NCBI GenBank assembly: GCA_019419505.1
Contig: DXZS01000011.1
Location: 51,229-115,228, forward strand
Direction of reading: 5' to 3'
DNA from: Collinsella sp.
GTDB taxonomy: Bacteria; Actinomycetota; Coriobacteriia; Coriobacteriales; Coriobacteriaceae
DNA length: 64,000 nt
Positions 7,474-16,564 of this stretch are shown piece by piece. Under the pieces are notes generated by a model. That model was not told the DNA's origin and did no database searches. It saw only the letters and a program-made list of their open reading frames with translations. Positions within the stretch are counted from its first letter, which is position 1, and each line of letters starts with the position of its first letter. Both the position numbers and the translations under genes were made by a program.

Positions 7474-8637
7474 CTAATACAGGCCCGCCTCACGAATGGC
7501 CTCGACAGCCAAAGCGATCTGGTCGGGCGGCAGGACCAGCGCCATGCGCACGTGCCCCTCGCCCGAAGGACCAAAGCTCGCGCCCGGCGTCACCACAACG
7601 CCGGCCTTCTCCATAAGCTCCTCGCAAAACGCCATGGAATCGGTGCGACCACCGGGAAGCTTGGCCCACACAAACATGGAGCCATGCGCGTTGGGACGCT
7701 CCCAGCCCAGGCCCTCAAGACCGTCGCACAGGGCATCGCGACGCTCCTGGTACTTCAGACGCTGCGCCTCGACCTCATCGCGCGGACCGTTCAGGCAGGC
7801 GATAGCAGCCTTCTGAATCGGGAAGAACATACCGAAGTCGATCTGGCCGCGTAGCTTGGCAAAGGCAGAGACCACGTCCTCGCGGCCGACCAAAAAGCCG
7901 ATGCGGGCACCGGTGACGTTAAACGACTTGGAGAGCGAGAAGAACTCAACGCCCACCTCGAGCGCACCGGGATACTGCAAGAAGCTACCGCCCGGCTCGC
8001 CGTCGAACACGATGTCGGAGTACGCGTTGTCATGGACGATGAGCAGGTCGTGCTCGCGGGCGAAGGCGATGATCTCCTCGTAGACCTCGGGCGTGCCCAC
8101 CGAGCCGACCGGGTTCGCGGGCAGCGACACGATCATGTACTTGGCACGATCGGCAACCTCGGGATCGATACCCGCCACATAGGGCAGGTAATTATGCTCG
8201 GCAACCAGCGGATAGTACTCGAGCTTGGCATCGGCGATCTTCGCACCCGCCTCAAAGACCGGATAGCACGGATCGGGAACCAGAATGGTGTCACCCGGGT
8301 CGAGCAGGGCCAGGCCCAAATGGCCCACGCCCTCCTGCGTGCCGTTGCACGACTGCACCATGGACGGCGTAATGCCCGAAACGCCAAAGCGGCGCTCATA
8401 GTAATCGCACACGGCTTGCTTGAGTTCGGGCAGGTCGCGCAGGGCGTACTTCCACATCTCGGGATCCTGGGCGGCCTGCGTGAGCGCCTCGACCACGTGG
8501 CTGTACGGCTTAAAGTCGGGCGTGCCCACGCTCATGTTGTAAATGGTCTTGCCCTGAGCCTTCAGCGCGAGAAGTTTGTTGTTGAGCGAGGCGAAGACCT
8601 CCGCGCCAAAGCGGTCGAGACGCTGCGATGCCTGCAT
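7474..8637 (-). CDS. PLP-dependent class I/II aminotransferase
   Basis: 387 residues, fold-type I aminotransferase. Seen: MSVGTPDF near the N-terminus, CNGTQEGVGHLGLALLDPGD, the Asn motif SLPANPVGS, HDNAYSDIVFDG and the PLP-lysine motif FSLSKSFNVTGARIGF. It resembles the LL-DAP/alanine aminotransferase branch. Nearby dapH makes an N-acetyl-DAP aminotransferase role possible, but substrate cannot be assigned. ATG at 8637 is preceded by AAAGGTGG. A strong hairpin (8662-8687) lies in its leader. Confidence 0.82.
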   Translation of the reverse strand: MQASQRLDRFGAEVFASLNNKLLALKAQGKTIYNMSVGTPDFKPYSHVVEALTQAAQDPEMWKYALRDLPELKQAVCDYYERRFGVSGITPSMVQSCNGTQEGVGHLGLALLDPGDTILVPDPCYPVFEAGAKIADAKLEYYPLVAEHNYLPYVAGIDPEVADRAKYMIVSLPANPVGSVGTPEVYEEIIAFAREHDLLIVHDNAYSDIVFDGEPGGSFLQYPGALEVGVEFFSLSKSFNVTGARIGFLVGREDVVSAFAKLRGQIDFGMFFPIQKAAIACLNGPRDEVEAQRLKYQERRDALCDGLEGLGWERPNAHGSMFVWAKLPGGRTDSMAFCEELMEKAGVVVTPGASFGPSGEGHVRMALVLPPDQIALAVEAIREAGLY

Positions 8638-8661
8638 GGTGCCACCTTTCGATATGAAAAA

Positions 8662-8687
8662 CGCGGCGCTCCGACAAGAGCGCCGCG
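8662..8687 (-). other. GC-rich hairpin in aminotransferase leader
   Basis: CGCGGCGCTC (8662-8671) pairs perfectly with GAGCGCCGCG (8678-8687), loop CGACAA, 25 nt before the start codon. Function unknown. Confidence 0.45.
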
Positions 8688-8755
8688 CGATACGGGCCAT
8701 CAGATTGCAAAAGTGTAACGCTTGCAAACCCCGTATTGGTTCAATTTAGCCAACC

Positions 8756-10735
8756 TTAGTCAATTGCATTGAGCGCGTCGATCTGCGCAAGCCACAGACG
8801 CGAGCTGGCGTCACTCGGCATACGCCAATCGCCGCGCGGGCTGAGCGTCACCGAGCCCACCTTGGGACCATCGGGCAGGCAGCTGCGCTTAAACTGCTGG
8901 GCAAAGAAGCGACGATAGAACGTGCGCAGCCACGTGTGGACGGTCTTGGCGTCGTAGACGCCCTCGAAACTCTTGAGCGCCATGCGGTAGATCTTGCCCG
9001 GCTCAAAGCCAAAACGCAGCAGGTAGTAGAGGAAGTAGTCGTGCAGCTCGTACGGGCCCACCAAATCCTCGGTCTTCTGCGCAATCTCGCCGTCGCCCGT
9101 GGGAGGCAGAAGCTCGGGGGACACCGGCGTATCGAGGATATCGAGCAAGACCTCGGCAATGCGCCCGCCAAAGACATCAGCCGCATAACGCACCAGATGG
9201 CGCACAAGCGTCTTGGGCACACTCGCGTTGACGGCGTACATGCTCATGTGGTCGCCGTTATAGGTAGCCCAGCCGAGCGCCAACTCCGACAGGTCGCCCG
9301 TGCCGATGACAAAACCGCCAGCCTGATTGGCCAGATCCATCAGAATCTGCGTACGCTCGCGGGCCTGGCTGTTCTCGTAGGTCACGTCCTGCACGGTCGG
9401 ATCGTGCTCAATGTCCTTGAAGTGCTGCTCCACAGCCGCGTGGATCGAAACCTCGCGGAAGCTCACACCCAGGTCGCGAGCGAGCGACTCGGCATTCGAC
9501 TTGGTGCGATGCGTCGTGCCAAAGCCAGGCATGGACACGGCTGTGATGCCTGTGCGCGGCAGCCCCAGCGCATCGAAGGCACGCACGGTCACAAGCAGCG
9601 CCAGCGTGGAGTCCAGGCCGCCCGAAAGACCGATGACTGCAGCCTTGGTACCCGTATGGGCAAGGCGGGTCTTGAGGCCGGCGGTCTGCAGGTCGAGGAT
9701 GGTCTCGCAACGCTCGGCCAGGTCGCCATGGTCGGCCGGCACAAAGGGCGCGCGGGGGAAGACACGGTCGATGTCGCAGGCGTTGCGCAGGACGGGAGTC
9801 TCGGAGAGCGTGCTCTCAAAAGAGAACTCAACGGTCGTGGTCTCCGGCGCATCGTCCGCGCGCGCCCACGTCGTCGAGCGGCGGCGCTCGGCAACCAGAC
9901 GGTCAAGATCGATATCGGCGACGGCCATATCGCAGGTAAGCAGTTTGGTGGCGGCGAGCTTGGAGCCATTTTCGTAGATAAGGTTCTCGCCCGCAAAGAC
10001 CATATCGGTCGTGGACTCGCCCTCGCTCGCATCCGCATAGGCATAGGCGCAGTACAGGCGTGCGCTTTGGTTAGAGATAAGGCTGCGGCGATAGTCTGCC
10101 TTGCCGATGATCTCGTCGGAAGCAGAGGGGTTGAGGATCACCGTCGCACCGGCAAGCGCCATCTCGGTCGAAGGGGGCGCCGGCACCCACAGGTCCTCGC
10201 AGACCTCAACGCCCAGCACCATATCCTCGGCACCTTCATCACAGCAGCGGTAGACAAGCCCCGAACCCAGCGGAACCGGACCCTGACCGGCAAACTCGAC
10301 CCACGCGGGATCTGCGGGCACCGGGGCAAACCAGCGGCGCTCGTAGAACTCGCCATAGTTGGGCAGATACTTCTTGGCCGTGAGGCCCAAAAGCTCACCC
10401 GCGCAGCACACGGCGGCGCAGTTGTAGATATTCTCGGCAACTGCAACGGGAAGACCGATGGTAAAGACAATCGGCAGCCCACGAGTCTCGTCGAGAATAT
10501 GCACCAGAGCGGCCTCGCAGGCATGCAGCAGCGTGCGATTATGGAACAGGTCGGCCGCGGTATAGCCGGTCAGGTTAAGCTCGGGCAGCACCAGCGCGCG
10601 AACGCCGCGCTCGGCAGCCTCGCGAACAGCCGCCAGTGCAACCTCAGCATTGTCCTCGACATCGGCCACGCGAATCTTGGGCGAGGCCGCCGCCACACGC
10701 AAAAAGCCATCAGACTGAGAAAGGTGAAGATTCAT
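8756..10735 (-). CDS. nadE: Glutamine-dependent NAD+ synthetase
   Basis: Final step of NAD synthesis: amidates nicotinate adenine dinucleotide using glutamine and ATP. 659 residues in two domains. The N-terminal nitrilase-like glutaminase has Glu in LPELNLTGY, Lys in KKYLPNYGEFYE and Cys in VEVCEDLW. The C-terminal synthetase has the ATP motif GLSGGLDSTLALL and IGTGDLSELALGW. The long two-domain form is the one that uses glutamine. ATG at 10735 is chosen for GGAGC 8 nt upstream. Confidence 0.93.
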   Translation of the reverse strand: MNLHLSQSDGFLRVAAASPKIRVADVEDNAEVALAAVREAAERGVRALVLPELNLTGYTAADLFHNRTLLHACEAALVHILDETRGLPIVFTIGLPVAVAENIYNCAAVCCAGELLGLTAKKYLPNYGEFYERRWFAPVPADPAWVEFAGQGPVPLGSGLVYRCCDEGAEDMVLGVEVCEDLWVPAPPSTEMALAGATVILNPSASDEIIGKADYRRSLISNQSARLYCAYAYADASEGESTTDMVFAGENLIYENGSKLAATKLLTCDMAVADIDLDRLVAERRRSTTWARADDAPETTTVEFSFESTLSETPVLRNACDIDRVFPRAPFVPADHGDLAERCETILDLQTAGLKTRLAHTGTKAAVIGLSGGLDSTLALLVTVRAFDALGLPRTGITAVSMPGFGTTHRTKSNAESLARDLGVSFREVSIHAAVEQHFKDIEHDPTVQDVTYENSQARERTQILMDLANQAGGFVIGTGDLSELALGWATYNGDHMSMYAVNASVPKTLVRHLVRYAADVFGGRIAEVLLDILDTPVSPELLPPTGDGEIAQKTEDLVGPYELHDYFLYYLLRFGFEPGKIYRMALKSFEGVYDAKTVHTWLRTFYRRFFAQQFKRSCLPDGPKVGSVTLSPRGDWRMPSDASSRLWLAQIDALNAID

Positions 10736-10938
10736 AAGAATGCTCCCGTGCGTAAACGCCATTCACAACAATTAGCAAGCCCTATTGTAGTTCAACCGCC
10801 GACTGTAACCGCATCCCACCAACTTGGTGAGCTATTGATGAGTTGATGGTATCTGTTAAATGTCACGTACGATTCACATCTGGTGGGTACCCTGATGGCT
10901 ACATGAGACGAAGCAGATTTACACCGGGAGGGTCCCGC

Positions 10939-11883
10939 ATGACAACCAAGTACACCGACGCGCCGCGCACGCGCGTCATGACACCGTCCGCGCTCAACAA
11001 CGGCGTTCACGAAAACCATTCCATCGGACAGACCATGGCCATCGCGCCCAAAAAGGGCCTGTTCGACGACATTTCCATTCCCCAGATCATCGCCGGCGCC
11101 GCAGCCGCCGCCACGAGTGTCGCGCTTGCTTCCAAGATCGGTATCGCCGGATCGGTGATCGGCGCCGCCGTGAGCTCGGTTATCACCGTTGTGTCCTCGC
11201 AGGTCTACCGCCACTTTATCTCTGCCAGCGCCAAAGCCCTCAAAGGTACGCACACCGCCGTCGACTACCCCGCCGGCGTCTATGAGCCCGTTGAGTTTAA
11301 TGCCGAGGAGCACCTGGGCGGCGCCGCGACTACGCAGGAGATGCGCCAGATTGCGGGGCGCGCGACCACGGCGCGCGTCGCTCCCGACAACCTGCGCGCC
11401 AAGGCGGCGGCAGAGCGCAGCCAGACGCAAAAGAAGGTCATCATCTTCTCGATCGCCATCGCCATCGTCGCGGTCATCGCCTGCACCGGTGCCATCCTTA
11501 TCACCACCGCCGGTGAGGGTCTGGGCGAGCGTCCCGAGCCAATCCTTTCGTCGCGCACGACCGAGCACGACGCGGATAACACCGGTCAATCGCAAAACCA
11601 GCAGGACGACTCGCAGGGCACCTCCACATCCACCGACTCGTCCTCGAACACCCCTGATCAGTCGCAGAGCGCTGATTCCTCTGCGAACAGTGGCGGCACG
11701 CAATCCGGCACGACCGACTCAAGCCAAACGACTGACGGCTCTCAGCCGAGCACGGGTGACCAGACGAGCGGCAATACATCGGGCACGAGTTCCGCCGACA
11801 ATAACAACACCGACAGCTCGGACGAAACCGCGTCCGGCACGGCATCTGACAGCTCGAGTCAAGGCACGACATCGGGCAACTAA
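10939..11883 (+). CDS. Membrane protein with Ser/Thr-rich extracytoplasmic tail, unrecognised
   Basis: 314 residues, not recognised. A short N-terminus is followed by a hydrophobic Ala/Gly-rich stretch (about 47-85, IIAGAAAAATSVALASKIG), a soluble part, a second membrane segment (about 170-195, VIIFSIAIAIVAVIACTGA) and about 115 residues of low complexity rich in Ser, Thr, Gly, Asp, Asn and Gln. Such tails often span the cell wall. GGGAGGG supports the ATG at 10939. A terminator follows. Confidence 0.6.
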   Translation: MTTKYTDAPRTRVMTPSALNNGVHENHSIGQTMAIAPKKGLFDDISIPQIIAGAAAAATSVALASKIGIAGSVIGAAVSSVITVVSSQVYRHFISASAKALKGTHTAVDYPAGVYEPVEFNAEEHLGGAATTQEMRQIAGRATTARVAPDNLRAKAAAERSQTQKKVIIFSIAIAIVAVIACTGAILITTAGEGLGERPEPILSSRTTEHDADNTGQSQNQQDDSQGTSTSTDSSSNTPDQSQSADSSANSGGTQSGTTDSSQTTDGSQPSTGDQTSGNTSGTSSADNNNTDSSDETASGTASDSSSQGTTSGN

Positions 11884-11918
11884 GCACGTTTGCCTCTCAT
11901 AGATAACCGACCTGCATA

Positions 11919-11951
11919 ACGGGCGCGAACCGGCAACGGTCGCGCCCGTTT
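11919..11951 (+). terminator. Terminator downstream of the Ser/Thr-rich membrane protein
   Basis: ACGGGCGCGA (11919-11928) pairs with CGCGCCCGT (11941-11949), followed by a short T run. Confidence 0.65.
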
Positions 11952-12021
11952 GCCTTGGGCGACGAGATGGCAGACCCCGTGCGATGGTAAGATGCTTTGG
12001 TGTATAAAGAGGAGATTTGCC

Positions 12022-13323
12022 ATGAGCAAGACAATAGTTAAGCCCACGCTATCGCTGGGCAACCACATCTATCTGTATCGCCTGCTGCGCGATGCGATTG
12101 GGTGCGGCAAGCAAACGTTTATAACGCAGGTCGAGGAGGCACTCGCCGCTGGTGACATGGCCGCTTATGACCTGGGCTTCGAGTCCACGCGCGAGCTGCT
12201 CGAGGAGCTCAACGACTGCATTAAGCTGACCGTCTTTAAGGGCGGTCGCCTGTATGCCACCGTCATCGCCAACGAGGCCTGGGATGCCGCCCTTGCCAAG
12301 GGCGATGACAAGCCCAAGGCTGCCAAGGGTGCCAAGCAGTCCTACAAAAAGAAAAAGCGCAGTGAGAAGGATCTCAAGGCCGTGCGCCCCAAGCACGTTA
12401 AGCGTCCCGAGCCAGAAGCCACGGTTGAGGCCGTGCCGGAATCCGAGCCCGAAGCAGAGATCGAAGTCACTATTGAGGTAACAGCAGAAGCCGAAATCGC
12501 CGCCACGACCGATCCCAAAGTCATATCCGAGCAGGAAGCCACTGCGGAGCTCGACGAGGCTCCCAAGTCGACAACCGAAGAAGCCGCTGACCAGCCTGAG
12601 ACGCCTGCGTTCCAAAACAGCGATGTCTTTGGCGACGAGGCTGAGGACGATCAGCCCGAAGAGCCCACAGAACAGGACGCTGCCGAGGCGGCATCGGAGC
12701 CCGAGGTACCGCAGCCTGCCATCTCGCTCACGGTCGTCTATGACCCCGAGAACGCAAACGCCGGCATCACCACCATGGCATCCACGCCCATCGAGGCAAA
12801 GTCGAGCGTCGAGAACGAGAACGCGATGCAGGTTGAGGTTGAAACTGCAGCTGCAGACGCGCCCGTCACCGTGGAGCCCGCAGATTCCGCGATCAAGCCG
12901 AAAACGACGCCGGAGTCCGCACCCGTCATCGAGTCCGTGACCACCTCTGCTTGCGACCATATTCCCGCACCAGCACCGGTTTCGGCACCCGCAGCGGCCC
13001 CAACCCCCGCACCTGCAGCGCCCGCCATCCCCAAGGACTTCCCCGTCGATTTCACAACCGAGGTCTTCTGCCCCGGCCCGCTTCTGCACCAGCTGTCGAC
13101 CTATCTCCCCTACGGCGCCGACACGCTCGGCATCGTCGGCGAGTACTACTGGATCGCCCGCGAGCGCGGTACCATCGAGGCCGCGCGAAACCGCGCGAGC
13201 TTCCCCCTGCACTATACGCAGGCCGGCGAGCGCCACGAAGTCACCGTGCGCATCCGCCGCAACACCACCGGAGGCCTCGGAGCCGCCTGGACCATCGACA
13301 AAGTCGAAGAATCCGAACAATAA
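12022..13323 (+). CDS. Unrecognised protein: conserved-looking ends, acidic repeat-like middle
   Basis: 433 residues, family not recognised. Residues 1-95 look like a compact mixed domain (LSLGNHIYLYRLLRDAIGCG, RELLEELNDCIKLTVFKGGR). A Lys-rich patch (YKKKKRSEKD) follows, then about 230 residues of Glu/Ala/Pro/Val-rich low complexity. The last ~95 residues again look folded (LLHQLSTYLPYGADTLGIVG, EYYWIARERGTIEAARNR). No signal peptide or membrane segment. GAGGAG precedes ATG. The layout suggests two domains joined by a long disordered acidic tether. Confidence 0.6.
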   Translation: MSKTIVKPTLSLGNHIYLYRLLRDAIGCGKQTFITQVEEALAAGDMAAYDLGFESTRELLEELNDCIKLTVFKGGRLYATVIANEAWDAALAKGDDKPKAAKGAKQSYKKKKRSEKDLKAVRPKHVKRPEPEATVEAVPESEPEAEIEVTIEVTAEAEIAATTDPKVISEQEATAELDEAPKSTTEEAADQPETPAFQNSDVFGDEAEDDQPEEPTEQDAAEAASEPEVPQPAISLTVVYDPENANAGITTMASTPIEAKSSVENENAMQVEVETAAADAPVTVEPADSAIKPKTTPESAPVIESVTTSACDHIPAPAPVSAPAAAPTPAPAAPAIPKDFPVDFTTEVFCPGPLLHQLSTYLPYGADTLGIVGEYYWIARERGTIEAARNRASFPLHYTQAGERHEVTVRIRRNTTGGLGAAWTIDKVEESEQ

Positions 13324-13328
13324 CGAAG

Positions 13329-13366
13329 AGCGGCTCAAATCCCGACTAGGATTTGAGCCGCTTTTA
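13329..13366 (+). terminator. Terminator
   Basis: AGCGGCTCAAATCC (13329-13342) pairs perfectly with GGATTTGAGCCGCT (13349-13362), followed by TTTTATT. Confidence 0.85.
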
Positions 13367-13400
13367 TTAGCATTCATCGATGTTTCGTGACCAACAGCGA

Positions 13401-13541
13401 GCGGGCCGCAAGTGCCCCAGGTTGCCGTGAAAGAGGAGCGACGCGTACTTCGGTACGCAAGCGACGGTTTGAACGGCAAGATGGGGTGCTTGCGGCCCGC
13501 GCAGCGTCGAGCAGTTACGCGGTTTGGTAAAACCGCGTAAC
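13401..13541 (+). repeat. Structured ~140-nt repeat, copy B
   Basis: P1: 13401-13419 with 13482-13500 (GCGGGCCGCAAG and partner, 19 bp with two G-U). P2: TTGCCGT (13422-13428) with ACGGCAA (13473-13479). GAAAGAGGAG (13429-13438) leads to P3, GCGTAC-ttcg-GTACGC (13443-13458), then CGACGGTTTGA. Linker GCAGCGTCGAGCA (13501-13513) leads to a 28-nt palindrome (13514-13541) with loop TTTGGTAAAA. Loops and linker match copy A at 2915-3053; all stems differ but pair. It lies between two convergent genes. Confidence 0.75.
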
Positions 13542-13544
13542 AAA

Positions 13545-15224
13545 TTAGTCACGCGTCAGCTTGCGGTGAATACGATGCGGCTGGGCTGCGTCCTCGCCCA
13601 GGCGCTCGATTCGGTTGGCCTGATAGGCCTCGAAGTTGCCCTCGAACCAATACCAGTTGCCCGGATTCTCATCGGTGCCCTCCCACGCCAGAATGTGCGT
13701 GGCGACGCGGTCCAGGAACATACGGTCGTGGCTAATGACCACCGAGCAGCCCGGGAACTCGAGCAGCGCCGCTTCGAGCGAGGACAGCGTCTCGACGTCG
13801 AGGTCGTTCGTGGGCTCGTCGAGGAGCAGCAGGTTACCGCCCTGCTTGAGCGTGAGCGCCAGGTTCAGACGGTTGCGCTCGCCGCCGGAGAGCACGCCAG
13901 CGCGCTTCTGCTGGTCCTGGCCCTTAAAGCCAAAGCTCGCCACATAAGCGCGGCTCGGAACCTCGGTCTCGCCGACCATCATGTGGTCCAGGCCGTCCGA
14001 GACGACCTCCCATAGGTTCTTGTCGGGATCGATGCCGGAACGGTTCTGATCGACATAGGAGATCTTGACGGTCTCGCCCACCTCGAGCTCGCCCGAAGTC
14101 AGCGGCTCCAGACCCACAATCGTCTTGAACAGCGTGGTTTTGCCCACGCCGTTGGGGCCGATCACGCCCACGATGCCGTTGCGCGGCAGGGTGAACGAAA
14201 GGTCATCGATGAGCACGCGGCCATCGAACTCCTTGTGCAGATGATGGGCCTCGAGCACCTTGTTGCCCAAACGCGGGCCCACAGGGATGCGGATGTCGGT
14301 CCAGTCGAGCTTCTGGCTTGCGCGGGCCTCGGCCTCCATCTCCTCGTAGCGAGCCAGACGGGCCTTGTTCTTTGCCTGGCGAGCCTTGGGCGAGCTGCGT
14401 ACCCACTCGAGCTCGGCCTCCATGCGCTTGGCGAGCTTGGCGTCACGGTTGCCCTGAGCCTCGATACGCGCGGCCTTGGTCTCCAGATACGTTGAGTAGT
14501 TGCCCTTGTAGGGATAAAGGTGGCCACGGTCGACCTCGCAGATCCACTCGGCAACGTTATCCAAGAAGTAGCGGTCGTGCGTAACGGCAAGCACCGCGCC
14601 CTGGTAGTTGTGCAGGAAGTGCTCGAGCCACAGGATCGACTCGGCGTCCAGGTGGTTCGTGGGCTCGTCGAGCAGCAGCAGGTCGGGAGCCTCGAGCAGC
14701 AGCTTGCACAGGGCCACGCGGCGGCGCTCGCCGCCGGAAAGCACGTTGACCGGCATGTCGGAATCGGGCAGCTGCAGGGCGTCCATGGCCTGGCCGAGCT
14801 TGGAATCGATATCCCAGCCGTCGGCGGCGTCGATCTCGTCCTGGAGCTTGCCCATCTCGGCCATGAGGGCGTCCATGTCGCAATCCGGGTCGCACATCTC
14901 CTCGCCGATCTTATTGAAGCGATCGACCTTGGCGATCATATCGCCAAACGCCATGCGCACGTTCTCGATGACGGTCTTGTCGTCATCGAGCGGCGGCTCC
15001 TGCTGCAGGATGCCCACAGTGTAGCCGGGGGTGAGCCTGGCATCGCCGTTGGAGACCTCCTCGATGCCGGCCATGATCTTGAGCAGGGTCGACTTGCCCA
15101 TGCCGTTGGGACCCACAACGCCGATCTTGGCACCGGGGTAGAAGCTCAGGGTCACGTCGTCAAGGATCACCTTGTCGCCATGGGCCTTGCGAGCCTGATA
15201 CATCTGGTAGATAAACTCCGCCAT
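13545..15224 (-). CDS. ettA: Energy-dependent translational throttle protein EttA (ABC-F)
   Basis: 559 residues with two ABC ATPase domains and no membrane segment, so ABC-F. Walker A motifs GPNGMGKSTLL and GPNGVGKTTLF, signatures LSGGERRRVALCKLL and LSGGERNRLNLALTL, and Walker B followed by DEPTNHLD/DEPTNDLD are all visible. N-terminus and length match EttA, which binds the ribosomal E site and couples early elongation to energy state. The nearest Shine-Dalgarno-like AAAGGA is about 14 nt from ATG, rather far. Confidence 0.9.
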   Translation of the reverse strand: MAEFIYQMYQARKAHGDKVILDDVTLSFYPGAKIGVVGPNGMGKSTLLKIMAGIEEVSNGDARLTPGYTVGILQQEPPLDDDKTVIENVRMAFGDMIAKVDRFNKIGEEMCDPDCDMDALMAEMGKLQDEIDAADGWDIDSKLGQAMDALQLPDSDMPVNVLSGGERRRVALCKLLLEAPDLLLLDEPTNHLDAESILWLEHFLHNYQGAVLAVTHDRYFLDNVAEWICEVDRGHLYPYKGNYSTYLETKAARIEAQGNRDAKLAKRMEAELEWVRSSPKARQAKNKARLARYEEMEAEARASQKLDWTDIRIPVGPRLGNKVLEAHHLHKEFDGRVLIDDLSFTLPRNGIVGVIGPNGVGKTTLFKTIVGLEPLTSGELEVGETVKISYVDQNRSGIDPDKNLWEVVSDGLDHMMVGETEVPSRAYVASFGFKGQDQQKRAGVLSGGERNRLNLALTLKQGGNLLLLDEPTNDLDVETLSSLEAALLEFPGCSVVISHDRMFLDRVATHILAWEGTDENPGNWYWFEGNFEAYQANRIERLGEDAAQPHRIHRKLTRD

Positions 15225-15409
15225 ATGCCTGTTTTATCCTTTCTACCTGCTGTTTTCCTATTCTTGTTTCGCTTTAGTGGAAACGAAATGGAAAAACCAG
15301 CTCTGAAACGTAACGAAATAGGGGCATGGTTGCCCATACCCCCTAATACTACCTGGGAAAAGTTCCCCCGGAACATACTATGAACTGCGTACGCTAGTTT
15401 TCCGCAACC

Positions 15410-16114
15410 TTAGCGAGCGGCTCGCTGCGATTTGCGCCACAGCAGATACGAGTAGACGTAGACGGCTCCAACCGAACCAAACGCCAGAACCGCAATCACC
15501 GCGGCGACGACTTCACTCGAAAGCACGCTACCCGCCACGCCCATCACAATCAGGCCAAAGCCCAGCACCATAAAGCAGGCACCGCCAAAGCGCTGCGTAC
15601 GGCGCCAGTTCTCGGGATTGGCAAGCGCCCAAGGCGTCTTGATACCGAGCGTATAGTTCTGCTTCACACGCGGCAAGTAGTTGCCTACGCCGATGAACAG
15701 CAAACCGACAACACCGGAAATCAGTACGTTAACCGAACCGGCCGCCGGCACCACGCCCCTGACCGTAAGCTCTCCCAGCCAGCTTATGGCGCACATGAAC
15801 AAGGTGAAGGCGATTACGAAGCCCTGATAGAACTTGCCCGAGGTTCGATATGCCTCACCTTTGGGATCGATGCGCGGCACCACGCAGAACATTGCGAGAA
15901 GCACCAGAGGCAGCACGCCGAGCGCGGAGGCCATCCAGCTGGGACCCCAACCGTCGACGGCTCCGTTCGCGCCCCAGTGCGTGGGAATCTGCCCAGGCAA
16001 GCTCGGCATCACCATGAGGTGCGCTACGACATTGGCGACGCACAGAGCGACCAGCGCAATCCACACGCGCGACGATACCCCCGTGGGGTGAATGCCCTTG
16101 TTTTCGTTATTCAT
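15410..16114 (-). CDS. SdpI-like membrane protein (DUF1648/SdpI)
   Basis: 234 residues with about six membrane segments. The N-terminal part (VVAHLMVMPSLPGQIPTHWGANGAVDGWG) is the DUF1648 signature. The C-terminal part (YLPRVKQNYTLGIKTPWALANPENW) is the SdpI signature. In Bacillus, SdpI is the immunity protein against the SDP toxin and sequesters SdpR. Start at 16114 overlaps the ArsR-type gene's stop by 8 nt (ATGAATAA), so the pair is translationally coupled. No toxin gene is seen nearby. Confidence 0.85.
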   Translation of the reverse strand: MNNENKGIHPTGVSSRVWIALVALCVANVVAHLMVMPSLPGQIPTHWGANGAVDGWGPSWMASALGVLPLVLLAMFCVVPRIDPKGEAYRTSGKFYQGFVIAFTLFMCAISWLGELTVRGVVPAAGSVNVLISGVVGLLFIGVGNYLPRVKQNYTLGIKTPWALANPENWRRTQRFGGACFMVLGFGLIVMGVAGSVLSSEVVAAVIAVLAFGSVGAVYVYSYLLWRKSQRAAR

Positions 16115-16385
16115 CCTTATCACCTTCCGTGTTTGTAAAGCCCATAAACCAGCCAATCAAATCCTGCATGACGGTGGTGTTTAAGCTGTATACGATGTTT
16201 TGGCCATGGCGCTCGTCGGTCACCAACCCGGCGTTTTTGAGCGTCGCCAAGTGATGGCTCAGCGACGGCTTACTGATATCGAAATGCTCGGCAAGCTCCC
16301 CCGCCGTGCAATTGCCCTCGCGCAGCAACTCCAAAATGCGCCGTCGCGTTGGATCGGCAAGCGCCTTAAAACCCTCTCCCGGCAT
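16107..16385 (-). CDS. ArsR-family regulator, SdpR-like
   Basis: 92 residues, winged helix: FKALADPTRRRILELLREG, then HFDISKPSLSHHLATLKNAGLV (recognition helix) and the wing with RHGQNIVYSL. No obvious metal-site cysteines, so SdpR-like rather than a metal sensor. AGGAGG sits 5 nt before the ATG at 16385. It is coupled to the SdpI-like gene, the same regulator-immunity order as sdpRI. Confidence 0.85.
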   Translation of the reverse strand: MPGEGFKALADPTRRRILELLREGNCTAGELAEHFDISKPSLSHHLATLKNAGLVTDERHGQNIVYSLNTTVMQDLIGWFMGFTNTEGDKDE

Positions 16386-16433
16386 AAGACCTCCTCTCAT
16401 CATCTCTCATGGCGTGCACACTATACTCGATAT

Positions 16434-16449
16434 TTAGATGTTTGTCTAA
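16434..16449 (-). promoter_or_regulatory. Possible SdpR-type operator
   Basis: TTAGATGTTTGTCTAA: short inverted repeat TTAGA/TCTAA 48 nt upstream of the ArsR-type start. A candidate autoregulatory site, judged only by symmetry and position. Confidence 0.35.
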
Positions 16450-16564
16450 CTATCTAATCTCAATGCTTCAAACCACATCAAAGTAAGCGCCGTCGCAACC
16501 TATGGGCGATTACCTATAATGGCAATAGCTAAAACACGATTCGCTTCCCCATCGGAGGATGTCT

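Noticed and set aside
8936..10846. 636-codon frame opposite nadE
   Set aside because: Antisense shadow of a clear NAD synthetase; composition rich in Arg/Gly/His, no motifs.
12049..13479. 476-codon minus-strand frame opposite the 433-residue protein
   Set aside because: Antisense to a frame with a good ribosome site; its Gly/Cys-rich content is the complement of an Ala/Glu-rich gene.
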